A DNA stretch of 64,000 nt from an uncultured Lachnospiraceae bacterium (GTDB lineage Bacteria; Bacillota; Clostridia; Lachnospirales; Lachnospiraceae). The DNA is taken from the NCBI GenBank assembly GCA_910579325.1, contig CAJTTU010000006.1:1-64000 (forward strand), given 5' to 3'. The position numbers and the translations under genes are program-made. Shown in pieces: positions 53,299-62,320 of this stretch. The notes below the pieces were generated by a model. It was not told the DNA's origin and did no database searches. It saw only the letters and a list, made by a program, of their open reading frames with translations. Numbering within the stretch: the stretch's first letter is position 1; every line of letters begins with the position of its first letter.

Positions 53299-54918
53299 TT
53301 ACAGCATCCCCTGGGCCATATAATAGGACAGCAGAAGACGCAGGCGCACCTGGGCGTCATCCAGATTCATGCCCGTAATTTTCCGAATCCGCTCCAGGCG
53401 GTAGGAAAGGGTGCTTCGGTGAATAAACAATGCCCGGGCCGTGCGCAGCATATTCCGCTCCTGACACAGATAAACCAGCAGCGTCTGATACATCTCCGCA
53501 TGATTTTCCCCGTCATACTCCTGCAGCTTGCGCAGCGCGTCGTCGCACAGCATCTGAACCGGGACTTCCTGGCTGGCCGAACTGATCATATAATCCAGCA
53601 TATAATCCTGAAAATAATAGCACCAGTTCGTACTGCTGCCGGAGCGTCCCATCTCCAGGGCGATATAGGCCTGCCGGTAGCTTTTGGAGATCAGCAGAAA
53701 ATCGTTGATCTCCGAGCTGACGCCGGTCTTTAAAAGCCCTTCCCTTAAGGTGATCGCCAGCCTGCTCAGCACGTCTTTTCCGGATGTGCCGGCATAGGTC
53801 AGGTTCACAATAGCCACAATGCTTCCTTTATAAACAAAGGCATAGCCCGCCGGAATCTGGACGTCGATCTGACCCAGGGTAGCGGAAGCGGACAGCGTAT
53901 TAAAATCCTTCTGGTCCGTGACGATGCACAGGCACAGATACGTATCATTGCGGTTCCATTTTAAAAACTGCAGGTAATTCATAATCTTCTGCTGATCCTG
54001 CAGTTCCTCGTTCAGCAGGCTGGTAAAAAACTGCTCCGCATTGTTTCCCATATCCACCCAGAACAGTTCTTTTTTTAAGATACATGTCTCCACCAGACGT
54101 CCGAGATAATCCAGCAGATCATTGTCCCCGGGCGCCAGCGCGCCTTCAATCTCGTCGATCAGGATCCGGCCCACATACCGGTTCTGGTTCCACAGGTTCC
54201 GGTACAGAATCCGGTACCCCCGCTGCTCGGCGGAAAAAAGCACCACGCCTTTTTCCCCCAGTCCTTCCAGATACTCCACATCCACACGAAAATCATTGAT
54301 GATCGACATGGGAACCATCCTCCGCCCCGTTCTGGGGTCGATCTCCCATACCGGCATTTCCTCCACATGTCTCGGCGCGGAAACCACAAAAAAATTGGCG
54401 TCGTGAATAAACATGGGATTGCGGAAAATTTCCATGCTGGCCAGAAGAATATCATCCAGCGGCTTCGGGCTGCCAAGGGCCCGGTAAAGCGCCCACTCCC
54501 ATCTTCCGTATTTCTCAAAAATCTGCTGGAGCTGATCGAAAACCTCAAAAAAATCAGCCCCGTCGGTAATCTGTATGACCGGAATCCGGCAAAACGCGCC
54601 TTCGCCGCATTGTTCCGGATGCTTCATAACGTTATGAGGGAGGACAGATTCTTCTGTCCTCCCTACCATAACCGCAGCTGACAGATCAGGGTCTGAAAGC
54701 CATTCCGACGCTTCTCGGGCAGGAAACAGATACACATAATTTTGTCTCACCGTTCCTTTTTTGGAAGCAAGCTTCACCCCGTCAAGACCGGTCTCCTGAT
54801 CCGAACCGTAAAATCGGATCTCCCGGCCCTGACGTTCCAGTTCGTCGGCAATAATCCGCATATTCACTTGAAATTTAGGTTGAAACGTATCGGAATGTTC
54901 CAGTACAGCCTCTGCCAT
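53299..54918 (-). CDS. PucR/CdaR-type helix-turn-helix regulator (pucR2)
   Basis: 539 residues. The C-terminus (about 480-530, RTARALFIHRSTLSYRLERIRKITG) is the PucR-type helix-turn-helix. The N-terminal 120 residues differ from pucR1's PucR domain; the middle (about 150-290) looks like a GAF or sensor region (NPMFIHDANFFVVSAPR). Overall layout is the same as pucR3 at 58948. The ribosome site overlaps the end of uroD2, five bases away. Probable activator of the uroD2/DASS genes. Confidence 0.85.
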   Translation of the reverse strand: MAEAVLEHSDTFQPKFQVNMRIIADELERQGREIRFYGSDQETGLDGVKLASKKGTVRQNYVYLFPAREASEWLSDPDLSAAVMVGRTEESVLPHNVMKHPEQCGEGAFCRIPVIQITDGADFFEVFDQLQQIFEKYGRWEWALYRALGSPKPLDDILLASMEIFRNPMFIHDANFFVVSAPRHVEEMPVWEIDPRTGRRMVPMSIINDFRVDVEYLEGLGEKGVVLFSAEQRGYRILYRNLWNQNRYVGRILIDEIEGALAPGDNDLLDYLGRLVETCILKKELFWVDMGNNAEQFFTSLLNEELQDQQKIMNYLQFLKWNRNDTYLCLCIVTDQKDFNTLSASATLGQIDVQIPAGYAFVYKGSIVAIVNLTYAGTSGKDVLSRLAITLREGLLKTGVSSEINDFLLISKSYRQAYIALEMGRSGSSTNWCYYFQDYMLDYMISSASQEVPVQMLCDDALRKLQEYDGENHAEMYQTLLVYLCQERNMLRTARALFIHRSTLSYRLERIRKITGMNLDDAQVRLRLLLSYYMAQGML

Positions 54919-54922
54919 CCGT

Positions 54923-55981
54923 TTATTCTCCTGCCAGCTCCATATACTTCATTCTGCTGTAGCGATACAGTTCCTCGGCCAGATTCACCGGACGATTCAC
55001 TTTGTTATCCTTTAACCGGCACGCGAAACGGCCCGTCATGGCCAGCTCGTCCACCCGGCGGTGAATATCGGCGATCGCATCCTCATCGCTCATATCCTCG
55101 GGGATAATATACAGTGTGCACTGCGCCAGATCTTTTCCGTACTCGTCCATAATGGCTTTCTTGTCATTGGCACTGTCCTGTCCCTCCCATGCGTCAAAGC
55201 CCGCTTCGATCATATAAGGAATCAGCGTGCTGATGCATCCGCAGGAATGGGAACAGATATACATTCCCAGATCATGGGCAGCTTTCACAATCTTTTTGTA
55301 CTGAGGCAGGAACAGCTCCCGGTAAGTACTGGTGGAGAAGAAGGTGCTGATCTGGGTTCCCATATCGTCATGGAACAGGATCATGTCAGCGTTGTACACT
55401 TCCCTGGCAATCTTAATCAGTTCGATATGCCAGTCTACCAGCTTATCATAGAAAGCGGTCAGCTCTTCCGGCTCCTCCAGCAGATAACAGAACGTATCTT
55501 CAAAGCTGGTCAGGTCAGCCGTTCTCTCAAATAATCCGTTTACGATGACAAAATAGGACAGACGGTCGGGAGAGATTCTGCCTTTATAATTGTCCTCATA
55601 ATCCTTCTTCCAGTCAATGGCAGAAAGGTCGGGAAAGACAAGTTCCTCTCTCCAGTTGGTGATATCCGACAACCGTCTTGTGCCGGGCTTTACCATGGAC
55701 GCCTTTGTCAGCGGCTCATATACCCACTCGATCCCGAACCAGTCGATTCCGCCGAAGCTTCTCGCGTAAGCGTCCGGCATCACCATGGGCTGAATCGCGT
55801 TGTTATCAATCGTCTGGTTAGGCACCCACAAAGGCATTTTGCCTTCCAGCATCCTGATCATATTTTCCTTGGGTGTGATCGGATAATTATACTTGGGCAC
55901 GACGCAGTCCGGCGCGCCATAAATACCAGGCATGTTGTACTCGCCAACAACCTTTAATTCATCTTCATTGAATACTGCCAT
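54923..55981 (-). CDS. URO-D family protein (uroD2)
   Basis: 352 residues. Shares with uroD1 the N-terminal YPITPKENMIRMLEGK, the HDDMG motif near 210 and HSCGCISTLIPYMIEAGFD near 247. The second Cys of the HxC...C zinc pattern, present in uroD1 as LECQ, is replaced here by EGQ, so zinc binding would differ or use the Cys in SCGC. Starts after AAGGAG. Followed by pucR2 and a DASS transporter. Confidence 0.82.
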   Translation of the reverse strand: MAVFNEDELKVVGEYNMPGIYGAPDCVVPKYNYPITPKENMIRMLEGKMPLWVPNQTIDNNAIQPMVMPDAYARSFGGIDWFGIEWVYEPLTKASMVKPGTRRLSDITNWREELVFPDLSAIDWKKDYEDNYKGRISPDRLSYFVIVNGLFERTADLTSFEDTFCYLLEEPEELTAFYDKLVDWHIELIKIAREVYNADMILFHDDMGTQISTFFSTSTYRELFLPQYKKIVKAAHDLGMYICSHSCGCISTLIPYMIEAGFDAWEGQDSANDKKAIMDEYGKDLAQCTLYIIPEDMSDEDAIADIHRRVDELAMTGRFACRLKDNKVNRPVNLAEELYRYSRMKYMELAGE

Positions 55982-56018
55982 TGTCAGAAGTCTCCTTATT
56001 TATGAAAATTCCGCACAT

Positions 56019-56060
56019 GCGCTGTCCGGTCCATATCTTAACGGATATGAACCAGGCAGC
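56019..56060 (-). terminator. Hairpin between the GPH transporter gene and uroD2
   Basis: GCGCTGTCCGGTCCATATC pairs with GATATGAACCAGGCAGCGC (three mismatches of 19, some G-U). No long T run follows, so it may be a processing or attenuation hairpin inside one transcript. Confidence 0.45.
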
Positions 56061-56128
56061 GCGCTATTTATGGTTTCCTTAATTATTGCCGAATGGCATA
56101 AAGGCACCTCAAGGTTTGATTGTTATTT

Positions 56129-57532
56129 TCACGCTTTACGCGCGGCGATTTCCGCCTGATACTGCTCTACCTTCTCCTTCGTCAGCTTAAAGCCTAACAG
56201 AAGCAGCACGGCTGCGATTACCAGAGCCAGGGCGGGAACCAGCATAAATGCCATACATACGCCCTTCTTCAGCGGTTCGGTAGCCGCCGCGGGATCGATG
56301 GAAGAATCGAAGTTCGCCGCTGCCAGACTGGCGGAGATAATGATACCACGGGCCATAACGCCTACCTTTAACGGTACGTTCTGCAGACCGCTGATCCAGC
56401 CGGCCGCGTTCTTGCCTGTCTGCCACTCGGAATAGATAACGGTATCGGCATACAGAGCAGGGGTCAGGGCGTAAGCGATACCATAGCCCATCTGTGCCAG
56501 AGACATCAGCACGATAACCAGCGTAATGTTATTGTAAGTAAAGTTCGCAACGATCAGCAGCACCGCCATCGCAAAGAAGGTGATGATTGCCGCGAAACGG
56601 GTGGACAGCTTCTTCGCAACCGTCTTGGCCAGATAGGAACCCAGCACACAGAGCAGGTTGGAAATCAGGATGTAGGTGGACATCAGCGGTACGTTCTGGG
56701 CTACATATGTAAAGTAGTAGATCGCGGCGCCGGCACATACGAAGTTAAACATCCATTTTGCCAGGTCCGCCAGCATCAGAACCATCAGAGGAGGATTCTG
56801 CAGCAGGGATTTTACCAGGTCGCCGCCGGAGGTCTTGGAAGCGCTTGCTTTCGCGCCGTCCTGCGCTTCTTCCATATCCTCATAGCCTTCGAACATCTTA
56901 AAGTGAGCGAAGTAAAGAGCTACCATCACCCAGCCCAGTACGAAAGCGGTTGCCGCATACTGGTTGGTCTCGCCGATGATACCTGCGAACAGGGCTGCCA
57001 GCGGCGGTCCTACATAAGAGAAAATAACCTTGGACAGGTTTGCCCATGCCGCTCTTGTGGAAGAAAGCTGCGCTCTGTCCTCAGGCGTCTTACCGGCCAC
57101 GGCTATCATGGATACGTTCGCCACATAAGGGAAATTCCATACGATATGGCTGAGTACGGCTCCGAGGATTACCACAATAACGGAAACCATGCCGTCGCCG
57201 ACTTTCATAAACTGGAACGCGAATAAAAAGGGTACGATCCAGGGCAGCAGCATCAGCCATGAGCGATAACGTCCCCATTTCTTCGGCTTGATACTGTTCA
57301 GCACGGCGCCATACATCCAGGACAGACAGGCGTCCACCATACTGGCTACCGTAGTGATCAAAGACGTGGTGCCCAGATCGAAATGCGCCAGGTTCGTTAA
57401 GAAGAAGTTAAAGAAATAACTCTCTACGTTGGTCATGAGCGAAAAACCGCAGTCGCCCACACCGTAAAAGGTTTTCAGAGCTTTACTCAGCTCTTTCTTT
57501 TTCGTGCTTTCCATCTCATTTTCACTCTCCAT
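56129..57532 (-). CDS. GPH-type (glycoside-pentoside-hexuronide) cation symporter
   Basis: About 467 residues, twelve membrane segments, with YGVGDCGFSLMTNVESYFFNFFLTNLAHF at the N-terminus, the family pattern seen in MelB relatives. The ATG at 57532 is used; another at 57514 is also possible. C-terminal tail is charged. First gene of the minus-strand run leading to uroD2, pucR2 and the DASS gene, divergent from uroD3. Substrate unknown; members of this family in such clusters need not carry sugars. Confidence 0.85.
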   Translation of the reverse strand: MESENEMESTKKKELSKALKTFYGVGDCGFSLMTNVESYFFNFFLTNLAHFDLGTTSLITTVASMVDACLSWMYGAVLNSIKPKKWGRYRSWLMLLPWIVPFLFAFQFMKVGDGMVSVIVVILGAVLSHIVWNFPYVANVSMIAVAGKTPEDRAQLSSTRAAWANLSKVIFSYVGPPLAALFAGIIGETNQYAATAFVLGWVMVALYFAHFKMFEGYEDMEEAQDGAKASASKTSGGDLVKSLLQNPPLMVLMLADLAKWMFNFVCAGAAIYYFTYVAQNVPLMSTYILISNLLCVLGSYLAKTVAKKLSTRFAAIITFFAMAVLLIVANFTYNNITLVIVLMSLAQMGYGIAYALTPALYADTVIYSEWQTGKNAAGWISGLQNVPLKVGVMARGIIISASLAAANFDSSIDPAAATEPLKKGVCMAFMLVPALALVIAAVLLLLGFKLTKEKVEQYQAEIAARKA

Positions 57533-57882
57533 TATTATTTCTGCGGACAACGAGCCAAGTGACCTTGATTACATGGGCATTTGGCGACTGCCGCGAGGGT
57601 GGAATGTCCGGCAGCCTGCTGCGGGATATTCCACTTGGGATTGTACAATCTGCCGTTTCGATTAATCTATTTCGTATTATAAATGATTCTCTTTTCCGGG
57701 TAAATCCGCAGTAAGTTCAGATTGCGGGGTGATAATTCCGTCATTTTGTACAGTGCCGTCCCCACGGACAAAATGTCGAATTTCTTCTTTTAAATTTTGA
57801 ACAGTCTGCGGATTTTTTCCGCGGCCGAAATAGGATAAACTGAAAAAAACAACTGAAAAAACTGAAAAGGAGAGATAAGGAA
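57533..57882. other. 350-base divergent region between the GPH gene and uroD3
   Basis: Holds the second palindromic element (57554-57650) and a spaced inverted repeat, CATTTTGT (57742-57749) with ACAAAATG (57768-57775), followed by a TGCGGA/TCCGCG stem near 57803-57820. No complete promoter could be set with confidence. uroD3 has AAGGAGAGATAAGGAA before its ATG. Confidence 0.5.
57554..57650. repeat. Palindromic element upstream of the GPH gene
   Basis: GCCAAGTG (57554-57561) with CATTTGGC (57578-57585), then GTGGAAT (57599-57605) with ATTCCAC (57628-57634) enclosing a CCGGCAGC/TGC-rich stem, then the perfect palindrome GATTGTACAATC (57639-57650). The first and last parts are shared with the element before gltB, in swapped order. 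Confidence 0.6.
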
Positions 57883-58881
57883 ATGTTAACACCACGTCAA
57901 AATTTTCTGGAAACCCTGAAAGCTGACGGCCACCCCGACAGACTGGTAAACGGATATGAGGCCACGATCCCGATTATGATCGACCCGGTACAGAAATATA
58001 CCCGTGGAAACAGACAGAAAGGAAAAACCACCAAAGACCGCTGGGGAACGGAAATCGCCTGGCCGGAAGATCAGATGTTCGCGATGCCCCACATCACGGC
58101 GGATAATAAAGTATGCCCGGACATCACCGAGTGGAGAAAATATGTGACCGTGCCCGATCTTGTGGGCAACTGCTCCAACCCGGCCGACTGGGAGCCCGCT
58201 CTGGAAGCCGCCGCGAAGATTAACCATGACGAACATCTGGTAATGTCTTTTATGGGCACCGGCGTATTTGAGGAACTTCATCACCTGATGGGATTCGAAG
58301 ACACGCTGATGAACCTGCTGATGGAGCCGGACGATATGCTGGAGCTGGCGGAAGCCATCGGCGAATACCGTTTCCAGTACACAAAGCTGCTGGTTGACTA
58401 TCTGAAACCGGAAGTCATTATCTCCCATGACGACTGGGGCAGCAAGAACAGCCTGTTCATGAGCCCGGATACATGGCGCGCGATCATCAAGCCCCAGTAT
58501 GTGAAAATGTACGGATATATGAAAGAGCACGGCGTAATCATCCTGCACCATGCCGATTCCTTCTGCGAGCCGATCGTGGAGGATATGGTAGAGCTGGGCA
58601 TCGACGTATGGCAGGGCGTGCTTCCCACCAATGACATTCCGAAGCTGCAGAAACAGCTTGGCGGACGGATGGTGCTGATGGGCGGTATCGATTCCGTCAT
58701 CGACAGAGCCGGCGTCAGCGAAGAAGAAGTGCGTGCCGAAGTGCGCCGCGCATGCCAGGAATACGGTCCGGGAGGACATTTCATCCCCAGCTTAACCTAC
58801 GGACTGCCCGGAGCAATGTTCAAAGAACTTGATCCGATTATCTATGACGAGATCGAGCGTTACAACGCAGCGAACAAATAA
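57883..58881 (+). CDS. URO-D family protein (uroD3)
   Basis: 332 residues. Conserved fold features include HDDWGSKNSLFMSPDTWR near 184. The HSCG of uroD1 and uroD2 is replaced by ILHHADSFCEPIVEDMVELGIDVWQG, so the MtaA-type zinc pattern is lost. C-terminal GGHFIPSLTYGLPGAMF is typical of URO-D relatives. It is the only plus-strand member, divergent from the GPH gene and convergent with pucR3. Confidence 0.82.
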   Translation: MLTPRQNFLETLKADGHPDRLVNGYEATIPIMIDPVQKYTRGNRQKGKTTKDRWGTEIAWPEDQMFAMPHITADNKVCPDITEWRKYVTVPDLVGNCSNPADWEPALEAAAKINHDEHLVMSFMGTGVFEELHHLMGFEDTLMNLLMEPDDMLELAEAIGEYRFQYTKLLVDYLKPEVIISHDDWGSKNSLFMSPDTWRAIIKPQYVKMYGYMKEHGVIILHHADSFCEPIVEDMVELGIDVWQGVLPTNDIPKLQKQLGGRMVLMGGIDSVIDRAGVSEEEVRAEVRRACQEYGPGGHFIPSLTYGLPGAMFKELDPIIYDEIERYNAANK

Positions 58882-58901
58882 ATTAATACCCCCTGTTACC
58901 G

Positions 58902-58946
58902 GCCCCCGCCGTGCGGAATTATATTTTCCATCCGCGCGGCGGGGGC
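58902..58946. terminator. Strong bidirectional terminator
   Basis: GCCCCCGCCGTGCGGA pairs with TCCGCGCGGCGGGGGC (one G-U), loop 13 bases. It lies between the uroD3 stop and the pucR3 stop and is flanked by T- and A-containing DNA. Confidence 0.75.
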
Positions 58947-58947
58947 T

Positions 58948-60558
58948 TTACCGTTCTTCTCCCTGTCCGTACAGGCCGTCATGCTTTCCGTAATACTGCT
59001 CCATCATATAGAATGACAGCCGCAGGTACAGCATGTCCTCATTGTGTTCCAGATTCAGCTCCATCAATTTTTTGATTTTATCCAGCCGGTAAAACAGCGT
59101 GCTCCTGTGGATAAACAGAAGCTGCGCTGTTCTGGCCGCGTTTCTGTCATTTTCCAGATATACTTGCAGCGTGCGGTACAGCTCCGATTCATTTTCCTGA
59201 TCATAGGCCTGCAGCTTAAGAAGGTCGGGAGCACAGACAAAATGGGGACCCAGCTTTTTACACGCCTGATCCACACAGTAGGAAAGCGCGATATCCTGGA
59301 ACCGGTGGCACCATTTCGTAGCGTCCTTCTGGTTTCCGTAGGTCAGCGCCAGGTCCGCCTGGATATAAAAACGGGGCAGCAGCGCGAAATCTTCAAATTC
59401 ATTGCTGGCCCCCACCTGCAAAAGGCCCTCCCGGACAATCGGCGCCAGCTGGGTCAGACATTCCTGAATCGTCGCTCCCACCCGCGACAGATTGATAATC
59501 ACCAGAATATCATCCTTATAAAAAAATGCGGCGGCATCCTCAAATTCGGCCCGGATCAGACTGCAGGTGCTGGTAATCGCGCGGGGGCCGATATCATTTC
59601 GAGTGATATCAAGCCGCATGCACACATAACGGTCGCGCCGCTTCCATCCCTGTCTGGATAAGACAACCTCCAAAGACACTTTGTCATCGTTTCTTCCGCT
59701 TAAAAACCGGCGCAGAAACTGTTCAAACGGCCGGCTTGAAGACCGTTGGCTCATGCTTATATTTTCCAGAGAAGCGGTAATGATCCTTGCCAGATACTCC
59801 ATGGCATGAAACTGGCCTGGCTTCAACGAGGACTGCAGCTCGTTGATGCACAGCCGGCCCTCGAAAGTCCCCGCCTGATTTCTGAGATTCACATAGGCAC
59901 AGCGGAAAGCCCTGAAATTTCCGGAGTATACGTGGGTTCCGCTGGTATCGAAAGTTTCGATATACTCCGGATCCGTTTTAAATTGATTGATCAGGTAAGC
60001 GCTGATCATATATTTGCCGGTAATCTGGTCTTCATCCCATTCCGACATTCCCTGAATCCATCCTGAAGTCCCCATAATATAGTACTGCGGACTGTGGATA
60101 AAGATTGGATTTGTAAAATAAGGCTGAGAAATCCGGCAGATTTCATCCAGGCTGCATGCGTCGATCAGAGCCGTCTGCAGCCGGCCGGCCCATCCGGCAT
60201 TGCGGTCAAACAGATCCTGTACGATATCCAGTATTTCCAGCAGACCCACATGAGGGCTGCTGATAAAAATGGCGGAACACTGACAGGAACAATCCGGAGG
60301 CAGATCGCCGGCTACAATAAAAAAGGCATCGGAAAGCTTCGCGAGACTGCTGTCAAACTGCTCCCCTTTGATAATAGATACCTGATGGCAGTCCGGCCTG
60401 CGGCGGCTGTCGTAAAGCCTGACACGGATCAGGCTGGCCTCCGTGTTTCCGGGACAATACTGATATGGAATCTGTCGATCCTGAAACTCGTCCACAATCA
60501 TCTGCATATTCAGATAAAAAATATAGGATTGTCTGTCGGAATCTTCTCTTTTCGCCAT
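58948..60558 (-). CDS. PucR/CdaR-type helix-turn-helix regulator (pucR3)
   Basis: About 536 residues from the ATG at 60558, which has GGAGGAG six bases upstream; an ATG at 60582 overlapping the preceding stop is an alternative. C-terminal helix-turn-helix RTAQLLFIHRSTLFYRLDKIKKLME; middle SQPYFTNPIFIHSPQYYIMGTSGW resembles the corresponding part of pucR2. Same family as pucR2, and convergent with uroD3, which it may control. Confidence 0.85.
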   Translation of the reverse strand: MAKREDSDRQSYIFYLNMQMIVDEFQDRQIPYQYCPGNTEASLIRVRLYDSRRRPDCHQVSIIKGEQFDSSLAKLSDAFFIVAGDLPPDCSCQCSAIFISSPHVGLLEILDIVQDLFDRNAGWAGRLQTALIDACSLDEICRISQPYFTNPIFIHSPQYYIMGTSGWIQGMSEWDEDQITGKYMISAYLINQFKTDPEYIETFDTSGTHVYSGNFRAFRCAYVNLRNQAGTFEGRLCINELQSSLKPGQFHAMEYLARIITASLENISMSQRSSSRPFEQFLRRFLSGRNDDKVSLEVVLSRQGWKRRDRYVCMRLDITRNDIGPRAITSTCSLIRAEFEDAAAFFYKDDILVIINLSRVGATIQECLTQLAPIVREGLLQVGASNEFEDFALLPRFYIQADLALTYGNQKDATKWCHRFQDIALSYCVDQACKKLGPHFVCAPDLLKLQAYDQENESELYRTLQVYLENDRNAARTAQLLFIHRSTLFYRLDKIKKLMELNLEHNEDMLYLRLSFYMMEQYYGKHDGLYGQGEER

Positions 60559-60578
60559 AAACCGCTCCTCCGCCGCTA

Positions 60579-61142
60579 TCATAATCCCTTTTCAAATAAA
60601 ATGGCCGCCATACAGTCCTCCTCCTGAAAGCTGCCGTCATATAAAAACAGATCCTGATTTTCCTTCCATCCCCTGAAAGAAGCCAGCTCCGGCAGTCCCA
60701 GCCAGCAACGGAAACACTTTCTCACATTCCGGTCCTTTTCCCCGCTGTTTACGGTCTGAATCTGTACCGGAAGACGCCGTTCTTCCACCGCCTGGCTTTT
60801 CGACTGAAAAGCGGGACTTTTTTCATTCCAGTGTTCGGAAGCCCCGGTCAGCAGCCGGCGCACCTCCTCCCGGTGCTCCTTTTCCTCATGATTAATCGCC
60901 GCCTGACGGGTAATCAGTAAAATCCTGACGCCTTTTCCGTCATTCTCCCCCGGCTTCACCCCTCTCCGGTAAAACTCCGTAAACCGGGGCGCCGGAAAAT
61001 ACTGTTCCCACAGATACTTCATATAAGGCGCCAGGCTGCGCTTCATCATCGTCAGAACGATACAGACCAGAAAAGCGATCAGCAGATTTTTCGTCCATGC
61101 GTAAATGGCAATCAACGCAAGAATAATCAAAATATTGAACAT
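60579..61142 (-). CDS. Unknown protein with N-terminal membrane segments
   Basis: 187 residues. Residues about 2-33 are hydrophobic, one long or two short membrane segments, followed by a polar cytoplasmic region with KSKSQAVEERRLPVQIQ and CFRCWLGLPELASF near 140. AAAGGG precedes the ATG. It overlaps the start region of pucR3 and probably shares its transcript. I do not recognise the family; a membrane-bound partner of the regulator is possible but speculative. Confidence 0.65.
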   Translation of the reverse strand: MFNILIILALIAIYAWTKNLLIAFLVCIVLTMMKRSLAPYMKYLWEQYFPAPRFTEFYRRGVKPGENDGKGVRILLITRQAAINHEEKEHREEVRRLLTGASEHWNEKSPAFQSKSQAVEERRLPVQIQTVNSGEKDRNVRKCFRCWLGLPELASFRGWKENQDLFLYDGSFQEEDCMAAILFEKGL

Positions 61143-61231
61143 AACAGGAATCCCTTTCTATAGAAACACACACTTTTCCCCTTGCCGCGCGTATTTTTTT
61201 ACAGCTTTCGGGGATTTTTTATTCTAACGCC

Positions 61232-61260
61232 ATTCTAACGACGGAAAACTTTACTGTCAA
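61232..61260 (-). promoter_or_regulatory. Promoter of the 187-aa gene and pucR3
   Basis: Minus-strand TTGACA (61260-61255), 17 bases, TAGAAT (61237-61232). Confidence 0.7.
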
Positions 61261-61387
61261 GATTTTTATGACAAATGTTGCAAACTGTGTTGAAATTTCG
61301 TAGAATATAGCAGAAAACAGTCCGGCTGTGCCAGGAAGCAGAATAACCGGGGAACTTCTGCCGGACAGTAACACGCGCCGGACAGTA

Positions 61388-61416
61388 TTGCCTTCTTGTT
61401 TTCTCTTTGCTATACT
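61388..61416 (+). promoter_or_regulatory. Promoter of aroD-malic enzyme-fumarase
   Basis: TTGCCT (61388-61393), 17 bases, TATACT (61411-61416), about 55 bases before the aroD ATG. Same hexamers and spacing as the merR promoter at 44061. Confidence 0.7.
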
Positions 61417-61469
61417 TAATAATACGTTTACCCGAAGATCAGTAAAAAGCGCCGGAAAGGAAAGACAAC

Positions 61470-62246
61470 ATGAACGCAGTTTCAAATCCTGTCACAATCA
61501 GAAATGTCACGATCGGGGAAGGCCGCCCGAAAATCTGCGTCCCCATCACAGGACAGACCAGGTCGGAAATCCTTGAAGAAGCCGGCGGCTTTTCTTCGAT
61601 TCCGGCGGATCTGGCGGAATGGCGGGCAGACTGGTATGAAGACGTTTTTGACACGGAACGGCTGCTTGACACGGCCGAAGCGCTCCGGAAAGCCCTGGGA
61701 GAGCTCCCGCTCCTTTTCACCTTCCGCACAAAAACGGAGGGCGGTGAGAAAGCTGTCGACGACGCCCTGTACAGGCGGCTGAATCTCGCCATCATTGAAA
61801 GCGGCTGCGTCGATTTAATCGATGTGGAACTTTTCAGTATGGAGGCCGCGGCGAAAGAGATCATTTCCGCCGCTCATGACAAAAATATAACGGTTATCGG
61901 CTCTAATCATCACTTTCACGAAACCCCTGCTCAGGAGGAGATCGTAAAACGGCTGTGCCATATGCGGCAGGCCGGGGCGGATATTCCCAAGATCGCGGTG
62001 ATGCCCCGGTCCGAACAGGACGTATTGACACTGCTTTCGGCCACCCTGGAAATGTCCCGGCACCATGCCGACTGTCCGATTATCACCATGTCCATGGCCA
62101 AAACCGGATTGATCAGCCGGCTGGCCGGAGAAAGCTTCGGCTCCGCCGTCACCTTCGGCTCCGCCTCCAAAGCCTCCGCCCCCGGGCAGATCGGCGTACG
62201 AGAGCTTAAGCAGGTGTTGGACATTATTCACGGCAGCCTGCAATAG
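61470..62246 (+). CDS. aroD: 3-dehydroquinate dehydratase, type I
   Basis: 258 residues. Forms a Schiff base through Lys174 (IPKIAVMP) with 3-dehydroquinate and removes water to give 3-dehydroshikimate; the catalytic His is at 147 (GSNHHFH), and the substrate lid ISRLAGESFGSAVTFGSASKASAPGQI is complete. Ribosome site AAGGAAAG. No other shikimate gene is adjacent; it is followed by malic enzyme and fumarase, so a catabolic role (quinate or shikimate use) is as possible as aromatic synthesis. Confidence 0.94.
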   Translation: MNAVSNPVTIRNVTIGEGRPKICVPITGQTRSEILEEAGGFSSIPADLAEWRADWYEDVFDTERLLDTAEALRKALGELPLLFTFRTKTEGGEKAVDDALYRRLNLAIIESGCVDLIDVELFSMEAAAKEIISAAHDKNITVIGSNHHFHETPAQEEIVKRLCHMRQAGADIPKIAVMPRSEQDVLTLLSATLEMSRHHADCPIITMSMAKTGLISRLAGESFGSAVTFGSASKASAPGQIGVRELKQVLDIIHGSLQ

Positions 62247-62320
62247 GGCAAATATAATTATAAAAGAACTGTAGCGGTATTAAAATTAAAAGCGGTACTA
62301 AATTAGGAGGAATATCTATT

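Larger units (their letters stand above)
61143..61469. other. 327-base divergent region before aroD
   Basis: Contains two sigma-A type promoters, listed separately. In the minus-strand promoter the hexamer TTAGAAT occurs twice, 11 bases apart. Nothing else is recognised. Confidence 0.6.
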
